Below are positions 63,437 to 64,000 of a stretch of DNA of 64,000 nt, piece after piece. A program made the position numbers and the translations under genes. Under the pieces are notes generated by a model that saw only the letters and a list, made by a program, of their open reading frames with translations, did no database searches and had not been told where the DNA came from. Each line of letters opens with the position of its first letter. The first letter of the stretch is position 1. Source of the DNA: Flavivirga rizhaonensis (lineage in GTDB: Bacteria; Bacteroidota; Bacteroidia; Flavobacteriales; Flavobacteriaceae); contig NZ_SRSO01000003.1 in NCBI RefSeq assembly GCF_004791695.1, forward strand, positions 153,538-217,537, given 5' to 3'.

Positions 63437-63820
63437 ATGTTTAAAAAAGGAACAAAATTATATAGCATTCTAACTGGTACTTGTCCGAAGTGCCATGAAG
63501 AATCTATGTTTAAAAACAAAAATCCTTATATACTTTCTGAGGCATTAAGTATGCATGAACATTGCAGTAATTGTAAAACAAAATATAAAATAGAACCTTC
63601 TTTTTTTTACGGTTCTATGTATGTTAGCTACCCTGTTGGGATTGCATTTGCTACAGTTGCTTTTGTTATTTCATTTTTTGTTTTTAATGCAAGTATTCAT
63701 ATTGTATTTACATCGATTATAGCGACTTTAATTGTGTGCATGCCTATTATTCTTAGGCTTTCCAGGAATATTTGGATTAACTTTTTCATGCATTACGATA
63801 AGTCTCTTGCTAAAAAATAA
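63437..63820 (+). CDS. DUF983 zinc-ribbon membrane protein
   Basis: 127 aa. N-terminal zinc ribbon TGTCPKCHEESMF and EHCSNCKTKYKIEPSFFYGSMYVSY (two C-x2-C pairs), then two membrane helices (VGIAFATVAFVISFFVF; IVFTSIIATLIVCMPIIL). Standard DUF983 length. Function unknown. Divergent from the ABC-F gene. Confidence 0.93.
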   Translation: MFKKGTKLYSILTGTCPKCHEESMFKNKNPYILSEALSMHEHCSNCKTKYKIEPSFFYGSMYVSYPVGIAFATVAFVISFFVFNASIHIVFTSIIATLIVCMPIILRLSRNIWINFFMHYDKSLAKK

Positions 63821-63883
63821 TCTGTTTGGGCGCTACCACAAGGGTCGGGCTTTCACTACTCGCTCTCTTCGAGGGGCGATTTC

Positions 63884-64000
63884 CTATAAAGTGGCAATTT
63901 CATTTCTTCCTTGAATTATTTTACAGATAAGCAGGTTGAACAAATCCTTTCCCTTATTGTTGAACTTGAAAGCGATTTCATCTAAATAGCCCTGTAAATG
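63884..64000 (-). CDS. Partial IS1595-type (ISXO2-like) transposase, C-terminus
   Basis: The minus-strand frame enters at the right edge and ends at TAG 63884-63886, giving HLQGYLDEIAFKFNNKGKD then LFNLLICKIIQGRNEIATL. H-L-Q-x-Y-L-D-E-x-x-F-x-F-N is the typical C-terminal block of ISXO2-like DDE transposases. The rest, including catalytic residues, lies outside the window, so intactness is unknown. The adjoining GGGCGCTACCACAAGGGTCG sequence (63829-63848) may be a spacer repeat into which the element inserted. Confidence 0.7.
   Translation of the reverse strand, partial: HLQGYLDEIAFKFNNKGKDLFNLLICKIIQGRNEIATL

Noticed and set aside
1..64000. rRNA, tRNA, prophage or integron
   Set aside because: I looked for conserved rRNA/tRNA sequence, phage structural genes and integrases and saw none.

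Overview
The window looks like the chromosome of a marine-type Flavobacteriaceae (Bacteroidota). It is AT-rich and has a complete SusC/SusD polysaccharide-utilisation locus (PUL) under an ECF sigma/FecR anti-sigma pair, flavobacterial families (DUF4407, DUF4230, DUF983, DUF5107, DUF3857 pairs, a Na+-type membrane pyrophosphatase), Bacteroidota -7 boxes (TAnnTTTG) and many short palindromic repeats. No rRNA, tRNA, CRISPR array or prophage was seen.

Layout. 1-16.5 kb, all on the minus strand: a PUL read from right to left as a cytoplasmic DUF5107-TPR protein, ECF sigma, FecR-type anti-sigma, SusC with an N-terminal STN signalling domain, SusD, a GH95-like lipoprotein, a decayed GH3 pseudogene, a GH29 alpha-L-fucosidase-type enzyme, and the start of a probable GH97 lipoprotein cut by the window edge. 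A divergent AraC regulator follows at 16.7 kb. GH95 plus GH29 points to a glycan bearing alpha-L-fucose or alpha-L-galactose. 17.7-31 kb: mixed housekeeping and hypothetical genes (DUF4407, STAS, NTF2-like, GNAT, PhnA, MmcQ, DUF4230, cyclase, hemW, ruvC, a flippase-like protein with a GT2 glycosyltransferase, DUF456). 31-36 kb: a TPR-containing histidine kinase with a LuxR-type response regulator, a tiny lipoprotein, a LacI regulator and a DUF5679 protein. 36-45 kb: S9 peptidase, membrane and soluble pyrophosphatases, M1 aminopeptidase. 45-48.5 kb: a second ECF sigma with a putative membrane anti-sigma and an outer-membrane barrel, then a PLD-like membrane protein. 48.5-64 kb: polyprenyl synthetase, rlmN, queA, aroA, a MazG-like protein, two DUF3857 proteins, a YdjM-like protein, dtd, rsgA, an LRR protein, an ABC-F ATPase, DUF983, and the end of an IS1595-type transposase at the right edge.

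The main structure not explained by genes is a set of short non-coding elements bounded by inverted repeats (about 140-260 bp). Several share a palindromic core of the GTCATTnCGA type but have different outer arms, and nearly all lie just beyond gene 3' ends. Two copies of one family are almost identical and sit in inverted orientation around a 5.6-kb block. One element is nested inside a unit of a tandem hairpin array, so the order of insertion can be read. Short palindromic repeats have also entered ruvC and hemW in frame and appear to have replaced the normal hemW start. I found no clear new defence or biosynthetic system; the repeat behaviour is the most unusual signal.
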